DNA from: Sideroxydans sp.
GTDB taxonomy: Bacteria > Pseudomonadota > Gammaproteobacteria > Burkholderiales > Gallionellaceae
DNA: 64,000 nucleotides
Assembly: GCA_024636935.1 (NCBI GenBank)
Contig: JAGXGC010000004.1
Span: 188,762-252,761, forward strand
Direction of reading: 5' to 3'
Shown here in pieces: positions 9,655 to 17,976 of this stretch. Made by a program: the position numbers and the translations under genes. Under the pieces are notes generated by a model. That model made no database searches. It was not told the DNA's origin and saw nothing but the letters and a program-made list of their open reading frames with translations. Position 1 is the first letter of the stretch. The number at the start of each line of letters is the position of its first letter.

Positions 9655-11577
9655 ATGGGAAAAATCATCGGTATTGACTTGGGCACCACCAACTCTTGCG
9701 TATCCGTTATGGAAAACGGCAAGACCAAAGTGATCGAGAACGCAGAAGGCGCTCGCACCACACCATCCATCATCGCCTACATGGAAGACGGCGAAGTATT
9801 GGTTGGCGCACCTGCCAAGCGTCAGGCCGTGACCAACCCCAAGAACACCCTGTACGGCGTTAAGCGCCTGATCGGTCGCCGCTTCGACGAGAAGATGGTG
9901 CAAAAAGACATCGACATGGTGCCTTACGAGATCGTCAAAGCCAAGAATGGCGACGCATGGATCAAGGTACGCGACAAAGAGATCTCCGCTCCTGAGATCT
10001 CTGCTGAAGTGCTGATGAAAATGAAGAAGACCGCCGAAGACTATCTGGGCGAGCCAGTCACCGAAGCGGTCATCACCGTACCGGCTTACTTCAACGACTC
10101 TCAGCGCCAAGCCACCAAAGACGCAGGCCGCATCGCCGGTCTGGACGTGAAGCGCATCATCAACGAGCCGACCGCAGCCGCTTTGGCTTTCGGTATGGAC
10201 AAGCAGGAAGGCGACCGCAAGATCGCTGTGTATGACTTGGGCGGTGGTACGTTCGACATCTCCATCATCGACATCGCCGAGATCGACGGCGAGCACCAGT
10301 TCGAAGTGCTGTCCACCAACGGTGACACCTTCCTCGGTGGTGAAGACTTCGATATGCGCGTGATCGAATTCCTGGTGGAAGAGTTCAAGAAGGAAAGCGG
10401 CGTCGACCTGAAGAAAGACATGCTGGCATTGCAGCGCCTGAAAGACGCGGCAGAAAAAGCCAAGATCGAACTGTCTTCCGCTCAACAGACCGAAGTGAAT
10501 CTGCCTTACATCACTGCCGATGCAACAGGTCCAAAACACTTGGCCGTGAAGATTACCCGCGCCAAGCTGGAAAGCATCGTGGAAGATCTGGTGGCACGCA
10601 CCATCGAGCCTTGCAAGGTCGCCATGAAAGATGCCGGCGTAACCAACGCCGACATCGCCGATGTGATCTTGGTCGGTGGTCAGACCCGTATGCCGATGGT
10701 TCAGGAGAAGGTCAAAGCGTTCTTTGGCAAGGAAGCCCGCAAGGACGTGAACCCGGACGAAGCTGTGGCCGTTGGCGCAGCCATCCAAGGCGGCGTGTTG
10801 CAAGGCGAAGTGAAGGACGTGCTGTTGCTGGACGTGACACCGTTGTCTCTGGGTATCGAGACCATGGGCGGCGTGATGACCAAGCTGATCAAGAAGAACA
10901 CCACCATCCCGACCAAGGCATCGCAAGTGTTCTCCACAGCCGACGACAACCAGTCCGCCGTGACCATCCACGTGCTGCAGGGTGAGCGCGAAGTGTCTTC
11001 CGGCAACAAGAGCTTGGGCCAATTTAACCTGTCCGACATTCCGCCCGCACCACGCGGTATGCCGCAGATCGAAGTGACCTTCAACATCGACGCCAACGGC
11101 ATCTTGCACGTAAGCGCCAAGGACAAGGCCACCAACAAGGAAGCCAACATCACCATCAAGGCCAGCTCCGGTTTGAGCGAAGAAGAGATCGAGCGCATGG
11201 TGGCGGATGCCGAAGCACATGCCGAAGATGACAAGAAGTCAGTCGAACTGGTCACAGCGCGCAACCAACTGGACGCGCTGATTCACTCCACCAACAAGTC
11301 GATGAAGGAATACGGCGAGCAGTTGTCTGAAGATGAAAAATCCGCCATCGAAGCTGCCGTGAAGGAAGCTGAGGAAGTGGTGAAAGGCGACGACAAAGAA
11401 GCCATCGAAGCCAAGACCGAAGCTTTGGCCACTGCAGCACAGAAGCTGGGCGAGAAGATGTATGCCGCCGAGCAAGCCAAGGCACAAGCCGAAGGTGGTG
11501 CACAGCCAGAAGCCAAGGCTGACGATGCTGACGTGGTGGATGCCGAGTTCACCGAAGTCAAAGACGACAAGAAGTAA
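9655..11577 (+). CDS. dnaK: DnaK chaperone (Hsp70)
   Basis: A 640-residue ATP-dependent chaperone that binds exposed hydrophobic peptides together with DnaJ and GrpE. The ATPase domain begins [17 protein letters not shown] and carries the phosphate-binding motif [15 protein letters not shown], and the linker region reads [15 protein letters not shown]. The substrate domain and the acidic lid follow; the C-terminus is close to the usual EEVDEVKDDKK (here [12 protein letters not shown]). GAAAGG lies 7 bp before the ATG. A long antisense reading frame (9595-11220, minus) is a codon-bias shadow, as is often seen in dnaK. Confidence 0.98.
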   Translation: MGKIIGIDLGTTNSCVSVMENGKTKVIENAEGARTTPSIIAYMEDGEVLVGAPAKRQAVTNPKNTLYGVKRLIGRRFDEKMVQKDIDMVPYEIVKAKNGDAWIKVRDKEISAPEISAEVLMKMKKTAEDYLGEPVTEAVITVPAYFNDSQRQATKDAGRIAGLDVKRIINEPTAAALAFGMDKQEGDRKIAVYDLGGGTFDISIIDIAEIDGEHQFEVLSTNGDTFLGGEDFDMRVIEFLVEEFKKESGVDLKKDMLALQRLKDAAEKAKIELSSAQQTEVNLPYITADATGPKHLAVKITRAKLESIVEDLVARTIEPCKVAMKDAGVTNADIADVILVGGQTRMPMVQEKVKAFFGKEARKDVNPDEAVAVGAAIQGGVLQGEVKDVLLLDVTPLSLGIETMGGVMTKLIKKNTTIPTKASQVFSTADDNQSAVTIHVLQGEREVSSGNKSLGQFNLSDIPPAPRGMPQIEVTFNIDANGILHVSAKDKATNKEANITIKASSGLSEEEIERMVADAEAHAEDDKKSVELVTARNQLDALIHSTNKSMKEYGEQLSEDEKSAIEAAVKEAEEVVKGDDKEAIEAKTEALATAAQKLGEKMYAAEQAKAQAEGGAQPEAKADDADVVDAEFTEVKDDKK

Positions 11578-11602
11578 GCCTCACCTTTCTTGAAGCTGTA
11601 AC

Positions 11603-11626
11603 CGGTGGGGCGCATGCGCCCCACCG
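11603..11626. other. perfect 24-bp palindrome between dnaK and dnaJ
   Basis: CGGTGGGGCGC, AT, GCGCCCCACCG is a perfect palindrome and would form a very stable hairpin in the mRNA. It is not followed by a T-run on the plus strand, so it is unlikely to stop transcription fully. It could act as a partial attenuator, or protect the 3' end of dnaK mRNA, giving more DnaK than DnaJ. Confidence 0.75.
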
Positions 11627-11641
11627 TCACATGGAAAAAAC

Positions 11642-12778
11642 ATGAGCAAGCGCGACTATTACGAAGTCCTCGGCGTCAACCGCGACGCTTCGGAGGAAGA
11701 GATCAAGAAGGCTTATCGCAAGCTGGCGATGAAGTATCACCCCGACCGCAATCCGGACAATCCGAAAGCGGAAGAGCACTTCAAAGAAGCCAAAGAAGCC
11801 TACGAGACACTGTCTGACGGACAAAAACGTGCGGCCTATGACCAATATGGCCATGCCGCATTCGAAGCTGGCGGCATGGGCGGCGGCAATCCATTCGGCG
11901 GCGGCGGCGGTGGCGCCGGTGCAGGCGGTTTCGATTTCGGCGATATCTTCGGCGACATCTTCGGTGGTGGACGCGGTGGTCGCCCGCAAGCACATCGCGG
12001 TGCAGACCTGCGCTACAACCTAGAGATCTCACTGGAAGAAGCTGCACGTGGTGCCGAGAAGCAGATTCGCATTCCCGTCATGGAAGAGTGCGAGACCTGC
12101 GAGGGTTCTGGTGCGAAGCCGGGCACCACTGCCTCTACTTGTCAGACCTGCGCCGGTCACGGTCAGGTACGTATGCAACAGGGATTCTTCTCGGTGCAGC
12201 AGACCTGCCCGCGCTGTCACGGCATCGGCAAGCAGATCAGTTCACCATGCAAAGATTGCCACGGCAGCGGTCGTGTGAAAAAACAGAAGACGCTGGAGAT
12301 CAAGATCCCTGCCGGTATCGACACAGGCATGCGCCTACGCCATAGCGGGCACGGTGAGGCCGGTTCACACGGCGCACCTCATGGCGACTTGTATGTGGAG
12401 ATCCACATCAAGCCGCACAGTGTGTTCGAACGCAACGGCGATGACCTACACTGTGAGATGCCGATCAGTTTTGCTACAGCAGCATTGGGTGGCGAGATCG
12501 AGATCCCGACACTGGACGGTGCAGCACGCATCAAGATCCCTGCCGAGACACAGAGCGGCAAGCAGTTCCGCCTGCGCGGCAAAGGCATCAAAGGCATGCG
12601 CACGCACGCCCACGGAGACTTGCATTGCCATGTCATCGTCGAGACACCTGCCAAGCTGACCGATCGCCAGAGAGAATTACTGCGCGAGTTCGAAGAGATC
12701 AGCCAGTCAGATTCTGCGCGCCATAACCCGCGTGCAAAATCATGGATGGGTAAAGTGAAAGACTTCTTCGGCAACTAA
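11642..12778 (+). CDS. dnaJ: DnaJ co-chaperone (Hsp40)
   Basis: A 378-residue class I J-protein that delivers substrates to DnaK and stimulates its ATPase. It shows the J domain ([20 protein letters not shown]) with the essential HPD in YHPDRNP, and a glycine/phenylalanine-rich linker ([18 protein letters not shown]). Four zinc-binding CxxCxGxG repeats follow ([32 protein letters not shown]), then two beta-barrel substrate domains. It lies 64 bp downstream of dnaK and is probably on the same heat-shock transcript. The SD is weak (GGA), consistent with lower output than DnaK. Confidence 0.98.
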   Translation: MSKRDYYEVLGVNRDASEEEIKKAYRKLAMKYHPDRNPDNPKAEEHFKEAKEAYETLSDGQKRAAYDQYGHAAFEAGGMGGGNPFGGGGGGAGAGGFDFGDIFGDIFGGGRGGRPQAHRGADLRYNLEISLEEAARGAEKQIRIPVMEECETCEGSGAKPGTTASTCQTCAGHGQVRMQQGFFSVQQTCPRCHGIGKQISSPCKDCHGSGRVKKQKTLEIKIPAGIDTGMRLRHSGHGEAGSHGAPHGDLYVEIHIKPHSVFERNGDDLHCEMPISFATAALGGEIEIPTLDGAARIKIPAETQSGKQFRLRGKGIKGMRTHAHGDLHCHVIVETPAKLTDRQRELLREFEEISQSDSARHNPRAKSWMGKVKDFFGN

Positions 12779-12804
12779 AACCGCTAGTCGGCAAGGAGTG
12801 ACAC

Positions 12805-13245
12805 ATGCAAGTTAAAGCACTTGGCCATGTGGTGCTCAAGGTCCGCGACCTTGAGCGTTCCACCATCTTCTATCGGGACATCCTCGGCATGAAAGAAGTC
12901 GCTCGCTATAAAGACGCGATGGCTTTCTTCTCGCTGGGCGACAATCATCACGACCTTGGCCTGATGCAGATCTCTGCGCATGCAACTGAAGCCGATCCAA
13001 CCAGCATCGGGCTTTATCATGTGGCGTTCAAGGTGGGTGACAGTCTGGATGAATTGCGTGCGTGCAAAGCGCATCTTGAAGCGAACAACGTCAGCATCTT
13101 CGGCATGAGCGACCACGGTGTGAGCCAGTCGCTTTACCTGCAAGACCCGGACGGCATCGAGATCGAACTGTATGTAGATGCCGATCCCGCCATCTGGCGT
13201 GACGATCCCGGCGCAGTGTTGACGACCAAACGACTACAACTCTAA
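12805..13245 (+). CDS. VOC-superfamily (glyoxalase/dioxygenase-like) protein
   Basis: A 146-residue protein of the vicinal-oxygen-chelate fold: two beta-alpha-beta-beta-beta modules begin at LGHVVLKVRDLERSTIFYRD and around IGLYHVAFKV. Candidate metal ligands are His8, His72-type residues in the second module and the glutamate of DPDGIEIELYVD. Such folds hold a metal for glyoxalase, ring-cleavage dioxygenase or resistance reactions; the substrate here is unknown. AAGGAG lies 6 bp before the ATG. It starts 26 bp after dnaJ in the same direction and may share its transcript. Confidence 0.85.
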   Translation: MQVKALGHVVLKVRDLERSTIFYRDILGMKEVARYKDAMAFFSLGDNHHDLGLMQISAHATEADPTSIGLYHVAFKVGDSLDELRACKAHLEANNVSIFGMSDHGVSQSLYLQDPDGIEIELYVDADPAIWRDDPGAVLTTKRLQL

Positions 13246-13310
13246 GCGAGCATCGTGCGACGGTTTGTTTTATGATGCGCCGCGATTACTTTAAGAAATA
13301 GGAGTTGCAC

Positions 13311-13880
13311 ATGACCTCTACCCTGCTCCTGCTAGGTGCCACCCTTGTCGTACTGATCTACGGCATCAGCCTGTATAACCATTTGGTCAGCCTCAAGCAT
13401 GCTGTCAGCAAAGCATGGGCCAACATCGACGTGTCGCTCAAGCAACGCCACGATGAACTGCCAAAACTGGTCGAGGTGTGTAAACAGTACAAGCAATTCG
13501 AGCAAACGACGCTGCAACGCGTTATCGAAGCACGCTCCATGGTGCAGAGTGCGCGTGAAGGTCAGGACATCGCCGCACTTGGCAAAGCCGAAGGCATGCT
13601 ACGCATGGGGCTGGGAAGCATATTCGCCGTAGCCGAGGCTTATCCGGAACTGAAGAGCAACGAACACTTCATGCAGTTGCAGACCCGCATCAGCGGACTA
13701 GAAAACACCATCGCCGACCGTCGCGAGCTGTATAACGAGTCGGTGAACATCTACAACGTAGGCATTGAACAGTTTCCGGCAGTATTAATTGCCAATATGT
13801 TCGCCTATCAAACAAAACCATTACTAGAGTTTTCAGCTGCCGAGAAGACTGATGTCAATATCAAGAAACTGTTCGACTAG
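13311..13880 (+). CDS. LemA family protein
   Basis: A 189-residue protein with one N-terminal membrane helix (LLLLGATLVVLIYGISLYN) and a helical LemA domain (VSKAWANIDVSLKQRHDELPKL is the family signature region). LemA proteins are widespread and lack an agreed function. The ATG at 13311 is chosen over a TTG two codons upstream because AGGAG sits 6 bp before it. The family N-terminus faces out, with the helical bundle inside. In this window LemA is followed by a beta-barrel protein and a GIDE-like protein; LemA next to GIDE-domain genes recurs in proteobacteria, suggesting a shared membrane role. Confidence 0.9.
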   Translation: MTSTLLLLGATLVVLIYGISLYNHLVSLKHAVSKAWANIDVSLKQRHDELPKLVEVCKQYKQFEQTTLQRVIEARSMVQSAREGQDIAALGKAEGMLRMGLGSIFAVAEAYPELKSNEHFMQLQTRISGLENTIADRRELYNESVNIYNVGIEQFPAVLIANMFAYQTKPLLEFSAAEKTDVNIKKLFD

Positions 13881-13967
13881 GAACCAAAGTCAATTTGGGC
13901 ACTCACATGCCAGCCTGCGCGATTCTTTGACGTGGACAATACTGTTTATTACATAAGGAAATACAAC

Positions 13968-14675
13968 ATGAAGAAGCTGCTCGTACTGACCTGCGCCTTG
14001 GGTATCGCCCAACCCGCCTTGGCTGGCAACATCAACCTAAGCAACCTGACTGGCGGACAAGCATCTTTCCGCAGCGTGTCTGAAGACCTTGGTTCTGCAT
14101 TGAGCTACAAAGGTGTCGTACCAGCCGAATCGATCGGCATCACCGGCTTCGATATCGGTTTGGAAGTCACTCAAACCAATCTGGCCAAAAGTGAAGCATT
14201 GTGGAACAGCCTGACGGGCAGCAACTTCAGCAACCTGTACGTTCCCAAGTTGCATATCACCAAGGGTTTGCCGTTGAACATCGACATCGGCGCCTTCTAC
14301 TCCGCCATCCCGTCTACCAACATCAAGCTGATGGGCGGTGAACTGCGTTGGGCCTTCATCGAAGGCAGCACCGCCATGCCGGCAGTCGCCGTGCGCGGCG
14401 CGCTGACCAAGCTCTCCGGTGTGAACCAGTTGTCACTGGACACCAAGAGCCTGGACGTCTCCATCTCCAAGGGCTTCGCCATGCTGACACCGTATGCCGG
14501 TGTCGGTCAGGTATGGACCAACAGTTCATCGGAACTTTTCACAAAAGAGAGCTTTACTCAGAGCAAGCTGTTTGCAGGAGCAAACTTGAACTTCGGCCTG
14601 ACCAATCTGGCTATCGAGTTCGATAAGACTGGTGCTGCCAAGTCGACCAGCTTCAAACTGGGCTTCCGCTTCTAA
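13968..14675 (+). CDS. secreted outer-membrane beta-barrel-like protein
   Basis: A 235-residue protein starting at ATG 13968 with AAGGAA upstream; an upstream GTG in frame would break the signal peptide. The signal peptide is MKKLLVLTCALGIAQPALA with a cut before GN. The mature part alternates short amphipathic strands (FDIGLEVTQTNLAK, LNIDIGAFYSAI, LDVSISKGFAML) and ends with a C-terminal phenylalanine (KLGFRF), typical of proteins inserted into the outer membrane by BamA. No specific family recognised. It sits between lemA and the GIDE-like gene, 87 bp after the first and 32 bp before the second, so the three may form one transcript. Confidence 0.75.
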   Translation: MKKLLVLTCALGIAQPALAGNINLSNLTGGQASFRSVSEDLGSALSYKGVVPAESIGITGFDIGLEVTQTNLAKSEALWNSLTGSNFSNLYVPKLHITKGLPLNIDIGAFYSAIPSTNIKLMGGELRWAFIEGSTAMPAVAVRGALTKLSGVNQLSLDTKSLDVSISKGFAMLTPYAGVGQVWTNSSSELFTKESFTQSKLFAGANLNFGLTNLAIEFDKTGAAKSTSFKLGFRF

Positions 14676-14707
14676 CTCTTGATTAGGAAACCGTACGGAG
14701 AACAGTC

Positions 14708-15607
14708 ATGCTGAACTCCCTGCGGCGACAATACGCGCAACTCATCACCTCCGGCGGACAGCTCTTATTGCTGTTCGCCGGTTTTAATTTCGGCACCCTA
14801 GACGGGTGGTTATGGACTCTCGGCGGCATCGCCTTCATCAGCCTCTTTGCCTGGTTCTCGGCTCTGCTTCGCTATCGCATGATCAGCGGCACTCCCACTT
14901 CGCGCATCGCTTCGGCAGCGCAAGGCTATGTCGAATTGGTCGGCCGAGCACATCCGCATGGCGGACCCATACTCGGTAAATATTCCATGTTGCCTTGCCT
15001 GTGGTATCGCTACAAAGTCGAGCGTAAGAATCAGAAGAACGAGTGGAGCCATGAATCCAGCGGCGAAAGTGAGGCACCGTTCTGCATCAACGACGGCAGT
15101 GGACTCTGTGTGATCGACCCTCGCGGTGCCGAGATCATCACCCAACACAAGGATACTTGGCAGGTAGCCGACCATCGCTATACAGAATGGAAATTGATAC
15201 AACAAGACAATCTCTATGCACTGGGAGAGTTTAGGACCATGGGTGGCAGCAGCACCCCCATCACCCGAAACGACCTGATCAAACAGGTCATCGCCGAATG
15301 GAAGTTGGACAATGCCGACCTAATGAAGCGTTTCGATCTGGACGGCAACGGTCACTTGGACATAGACGAATGGATGCTGGCACGACAGGCTGCGAAACGT
15401 GAGGCGGACAAAAGACTAACTGCTGTACGCAACGAACCGGATACTCACTTTCTGCGCCAGCCACAAGACAATCGACTGTTTCTGCTCAGCAATCTGTCTC
15501 CAACTAGATTATCGCGTCGCTATGCAGTTTGGGCTTGGGCACATCTAATCTTTTTCTTTGGTGCATTGGCCGGAGAAGCTTGGGTGCTGACCTCGTTTCC
15601 AACTTGA
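14708..15607 (+). CDS. GIDE/MULAN-like membrane protein with EF-hand
   Basis: A 299-residue protein with two N-terminal membrane segments (residues about 15-55) and a C-terminal one (AHLIFFFGALAGEAWVL). The large loop between resembles the GIDE domain, which databases name after the mitochondrial E3 ligase MULAN. It includes the region GYVELVGRAHPHGGPILG and a cysteine-tryptophan segment LPCLWYRYKVE. No RING finger is present, so ubiquitin ligase activity is not expected. Residues 210-221 form a textbook EF-hand loop (DLDGNGHLDIDE), so calcium binding is likely. GGAG lies 9 bp before the ATG. The stop abuts that of the convergent ankyrin gene. Confidence 0.75.
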   Translation: MLNSLRRQYAQLITSGGQLLLLFAGFNFGTLDGWLWTLGGIAFISLFAWFSALLRYRMISGTPTSRIASAAQGYVELVGRAHPHGGPILGKYSMLPCLWYRYKVERKNQKNEWSHESSGESEAPFCINDGSGLCVIDPRGAEIITQHKDTWQVADHRYTEWKLIQQDNLYALGEFRTMGGSSTPITRNDLIKQVIAEWKLDNADLMKRFDLDGNGHLDIDEWMLARQAAKREADKRLTAVRNEPDTHFLRQPQDNRLFLLSNLSPTRLSRRYAVWAWAHLIFFFGALAGEAWVLTSFPT

Positions 15608-16504
15608 TCACACTGCATAAGCGCCGCCTGGATTCAGCATGGCAACGATCTCTTGATGCCCTGCTCGCTCGGCCAGATCCAATGCAGTCCTGCCATCACT
15701 ATATTTCGCGTAACGATTGGCCCCTTTATCCAGCAACAACTTGACCACCTGCACATGGCCGTTGTTGGCGGCCTTGTGTAGTGCAGTCCAGCCGTCCACC
15801 GTTGCCAGATTTACATCGCCGCCGCGCAATATCAGATATGCACAAGCAACCAGATGTCCGCGAGTCGCTGCCTGCATCAGCGCCGTCCAGCCAAACTGAC
15901 TCTGTTCATTGGGATTGGCGCCTTTGTCGATCAGCAGCTTGACCACATTCGAGTAACCATTGAAAGAGGCCCAGTGCAACGGGTTATAGCCATTCTTGTC
16001 GCTAGCAGTGATCTTCGCGCCACACTTGATCAGCAACAACGCAAACTCTTCGTTACCGTTGAATGACGAGATCATCAACGGCGTCCAGTGACGCTCGTCC
16101 CTTACCTCAAGGTCGACCCCGCAGGACAGGAATTCATGCACTGCGTTCTGATTGTTCTCCTCGATAGATTTGATCAGCCCTCCGGGGGTGAAGTCATATC
16201 CCAGCCGTTCCAGCTCGTGACGTTTGTATTCAGGCACATCATCCCAAGCTCCGACCTTTTTATCGGCATTGTGCAATCTATCCAGATAGTTGCTCAGACG
16301 GATGATCTCAGCCGCCGCTTCAGGCGGAAAACCCGCACGATCACCCGTGCGCTTATCCACCATCAGATCTTGCAAGTAAGAGTCGATGTGGGGCGTCTCG
16401 ATCAGTTCCACGATCTTGTTGAACACTCTGGAGAAGCGCGTCTCCAGCACTTCCGGATACAGCGATTTGTCGTTACCCAGTAACATTAGCAAACGTGCGT
16501 CCAT
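15608..16504 (-). CDS. ankyrin-repeat protein coupled to HD-GYP gene
   Basis: A 298-residue cytoplasmic protein. The first 120 residues form a domain I do not recognise (start DARLLMLLGNDKSLYPEVLE); then come about five ankyrin repeats, with clear TPLMISSFNGNEEFALLLI, NPLHWASFNGYSNVVKLLI and TALHKAANNGHVQVVKLLL units. Ankyrin repeats bind partner proteins. Its ATG overlaps the stop of the upstream HD-GYP gene by one base (TGATG), so both are made together; the protein is likely a partner or effector of that c-di-GMP enzyme. There is no signal peptide. Confidence 0.85.
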   Translation of the reverse strand: MDARLLMLLGNDKSLYPEVLETRFSRVFNKIVELIETPHIDSYLQDLMVDKRTGDRAGFPPEAAAEIIRLSNYLDRLHNADKKVGAWDDVPEYKRHELERLGYDFTPGGLIKSIEENNQNAVHEFLSCGVDLEVRDERHWTPLMISSFNGNEEFALLLIKCGAKITASDKNGYNPLHWASFNGYSNVVKLLIDKGANPNEQSQFGWTALMQAATRGHLVACAYLILRGGDVNLATVDGWTALHKAANNGHVQVVKLLLDKGANRYAKYSDGRTALDLAERAGHQEIVAMLNPGGAYAV

Positions 16505-17859
16505 CAGTCGGCGAACCTTTCTGCAATCTGCTTGAAGTCATCTTGAATCGACAGAAAAGCATCCACCACATCCGGATCGAAATGTTTGCTACGCCCGTCT
16601 ACGATGAATGCCACGGCATCTTGGTGGCTAAAGGCTTTCTTGTAGACACGCTTACAGATCAAAGCATCGTACACATCCGCCAAGGCCATCAAGCGCGCCG
16701 AGATTGGAATATCGTCGCCTTGCAGCCCTTTCGGGTAGCCACTGCCATCCCACTTTTCATGATGTCCAGAGGCGATCTCACGACCAATATGCAGAAAACG
16801 ACTAGGGGCAGGAAGACTCGCTTCAGCTGCGGCCAGTGCATCACCTCCCAGTGTCGGATGCATCTTCATAATCTCGTATTCTTCCGGTGTGAGTTTGCCC
16901 TGCTTGAGCAGGATGTAGTCGGGGATGCCAACCTTGCCGATATCGTGCAAAGGGGCGAGTTTGTACAATGACTCGATGGTGTCGTCACTGAGGTAGTCGC
17001 AAAAACGAGGATGCGCGCGCAGCTTGATCGCCAATGCGCGGATATAGGTCTGCGTGCGCCGCAGATGGTTACCCGTCTCGTTGTCTCGTGTCTCCGCCAT
17101 AGTAGCCATCGCGATGATTGTGACATCGCGTATGCGGGACACCTCTTCCGTCTTGTGCTGTAACTGTTCGGTGCGTTCGCGCACCTTATTCTCCAGCCCA
17201 TCATTCAACACAGCCAATTGTTGTGCCAAAGACTGATTCTCGAAGCGCTGGCGAAGCGACAGCATGACGAGTCTGCTCAGGAACTGCCCCGCGCCCAACA
17301 TCACGAACATGAATAAAAACAGCATGGCGGCTAATGCGGTATGCGTCTCATCCTGCTCCACGGCCACACGAAAAATGAGTGGCAACATCAAGCCCAGCTG
17401 ATAGGCATAGAAGGCAGGCGGATGTGTTGCATTCATGGTGGTCGCTCCTGCGGCAAGGCCGAGCATCACACAGATCAGCAACACCTGATCCAACAAGGTA
17501 TTCGGAAAAAAGAACAGCGTACCGAAACCCCACATCATGCCGACGACCAAAGAGAACCAAAGGAATCGCCGACTCCATTCCTGACATTCACCAACCGAAT
17601 TAGTACGATCACGATAACGTAGCCAAATCACGAATTCAGCTAGGTGAAGCAGATAAGCACAAAAGATCCAAAGCAATAGATCCTGATGTATGTCAGAGCC
17701 CCACATCAACCACACGAAAATAGGTTCCGCGCATACCTGCCCCAGAACTATGTAGGGGAATAACTTCAAACGAGCGCGCAATTGCTCCGAACGCACGGCA
17801 AGATTGCCCGTATCGATCCGGAACATCAGCTCATCAAAGAAATTCCCCACCACATTCAT
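16504..17859 (-). CDS. membrane HD-GYP domain protein (c-di-GMP phosphodiesterase)
   Basis: A 451-residue protein. Residues 30-205 hold six or so membrane helices, residues 205-240 a coiled coil (LNDGLENKVRERTEQLQ), and residues 245-445 an HD-GYP domain. The metal and catalytic residues are present: H265 in GNHLRR, H305-D306 in HDIGK, HHEKWDG at 366-372 and GYP at 374-376. HD-GYP enzymes hydrolyse c-di-GMP to GMP/pGpG. The ATG at 17859 is preceded by GAAG; a TTG three codons upstream is also possible. The membrane part resembles that of the GGDEF protein at 54151 (shared pattern around ATHPPAFYAY). Confidence 0.88.
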   Translation of the reverse strand: MNVVGNFFDELMFRIDTGNLAVRSEQLRARLKLFPYIVLGQVCAEPIFVWLMWGSDIHQDLLLWIFCAYLLHLAEFVIWLRYRDRTNSVGECQEWSRRFLWFSLVVGMMWGFGTLFFFPNTLLDQVLLICVMLGLAAGATTMNATHPPAFYAYQLGLMLPLIFRVAVEQDETHTALAAMLFLFMFVMLGAGQFLSRLVMLSLRQRFENQSLAQQLAVLNDGLENKVRERTEQLQHKTEEVSRIRDVTIIAMATMAETRDNETGNHLRRTQTYIRALAIKLRAHPRFCDYLSDDTIESLYKLAPLHDIGKVGIPDYILLKQGKLTPEEYEIMKMHPTLGGDALAAAEASLPAPSRFLHIGREIASGHHEKWDGSGYPKGLQGDDIPISARLMALADVYDALICKRVYKKAFSHQDAVAFIVDGRSKHFDPDVVDAFLSIQDDFKQIAERFAD

Positions 17860-17976
17860 AGACTTCAATCACTCCCAAACACGTGTACACAGTGGACAAC
17901 AATCCATCCAACCCGTCAATGCAAAGACACCCTCTCCATCACTATGCAATAGAGTTATATCAGACAAGCGATACGA

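Noticed and set aside
9595..11220. 541-codon open frame on the minus strand across dnaK
   Set aside because: It lies wholly opposite dnaK, has no SD or family pattern, and such frames arise from the codon bias of dnaK genes.
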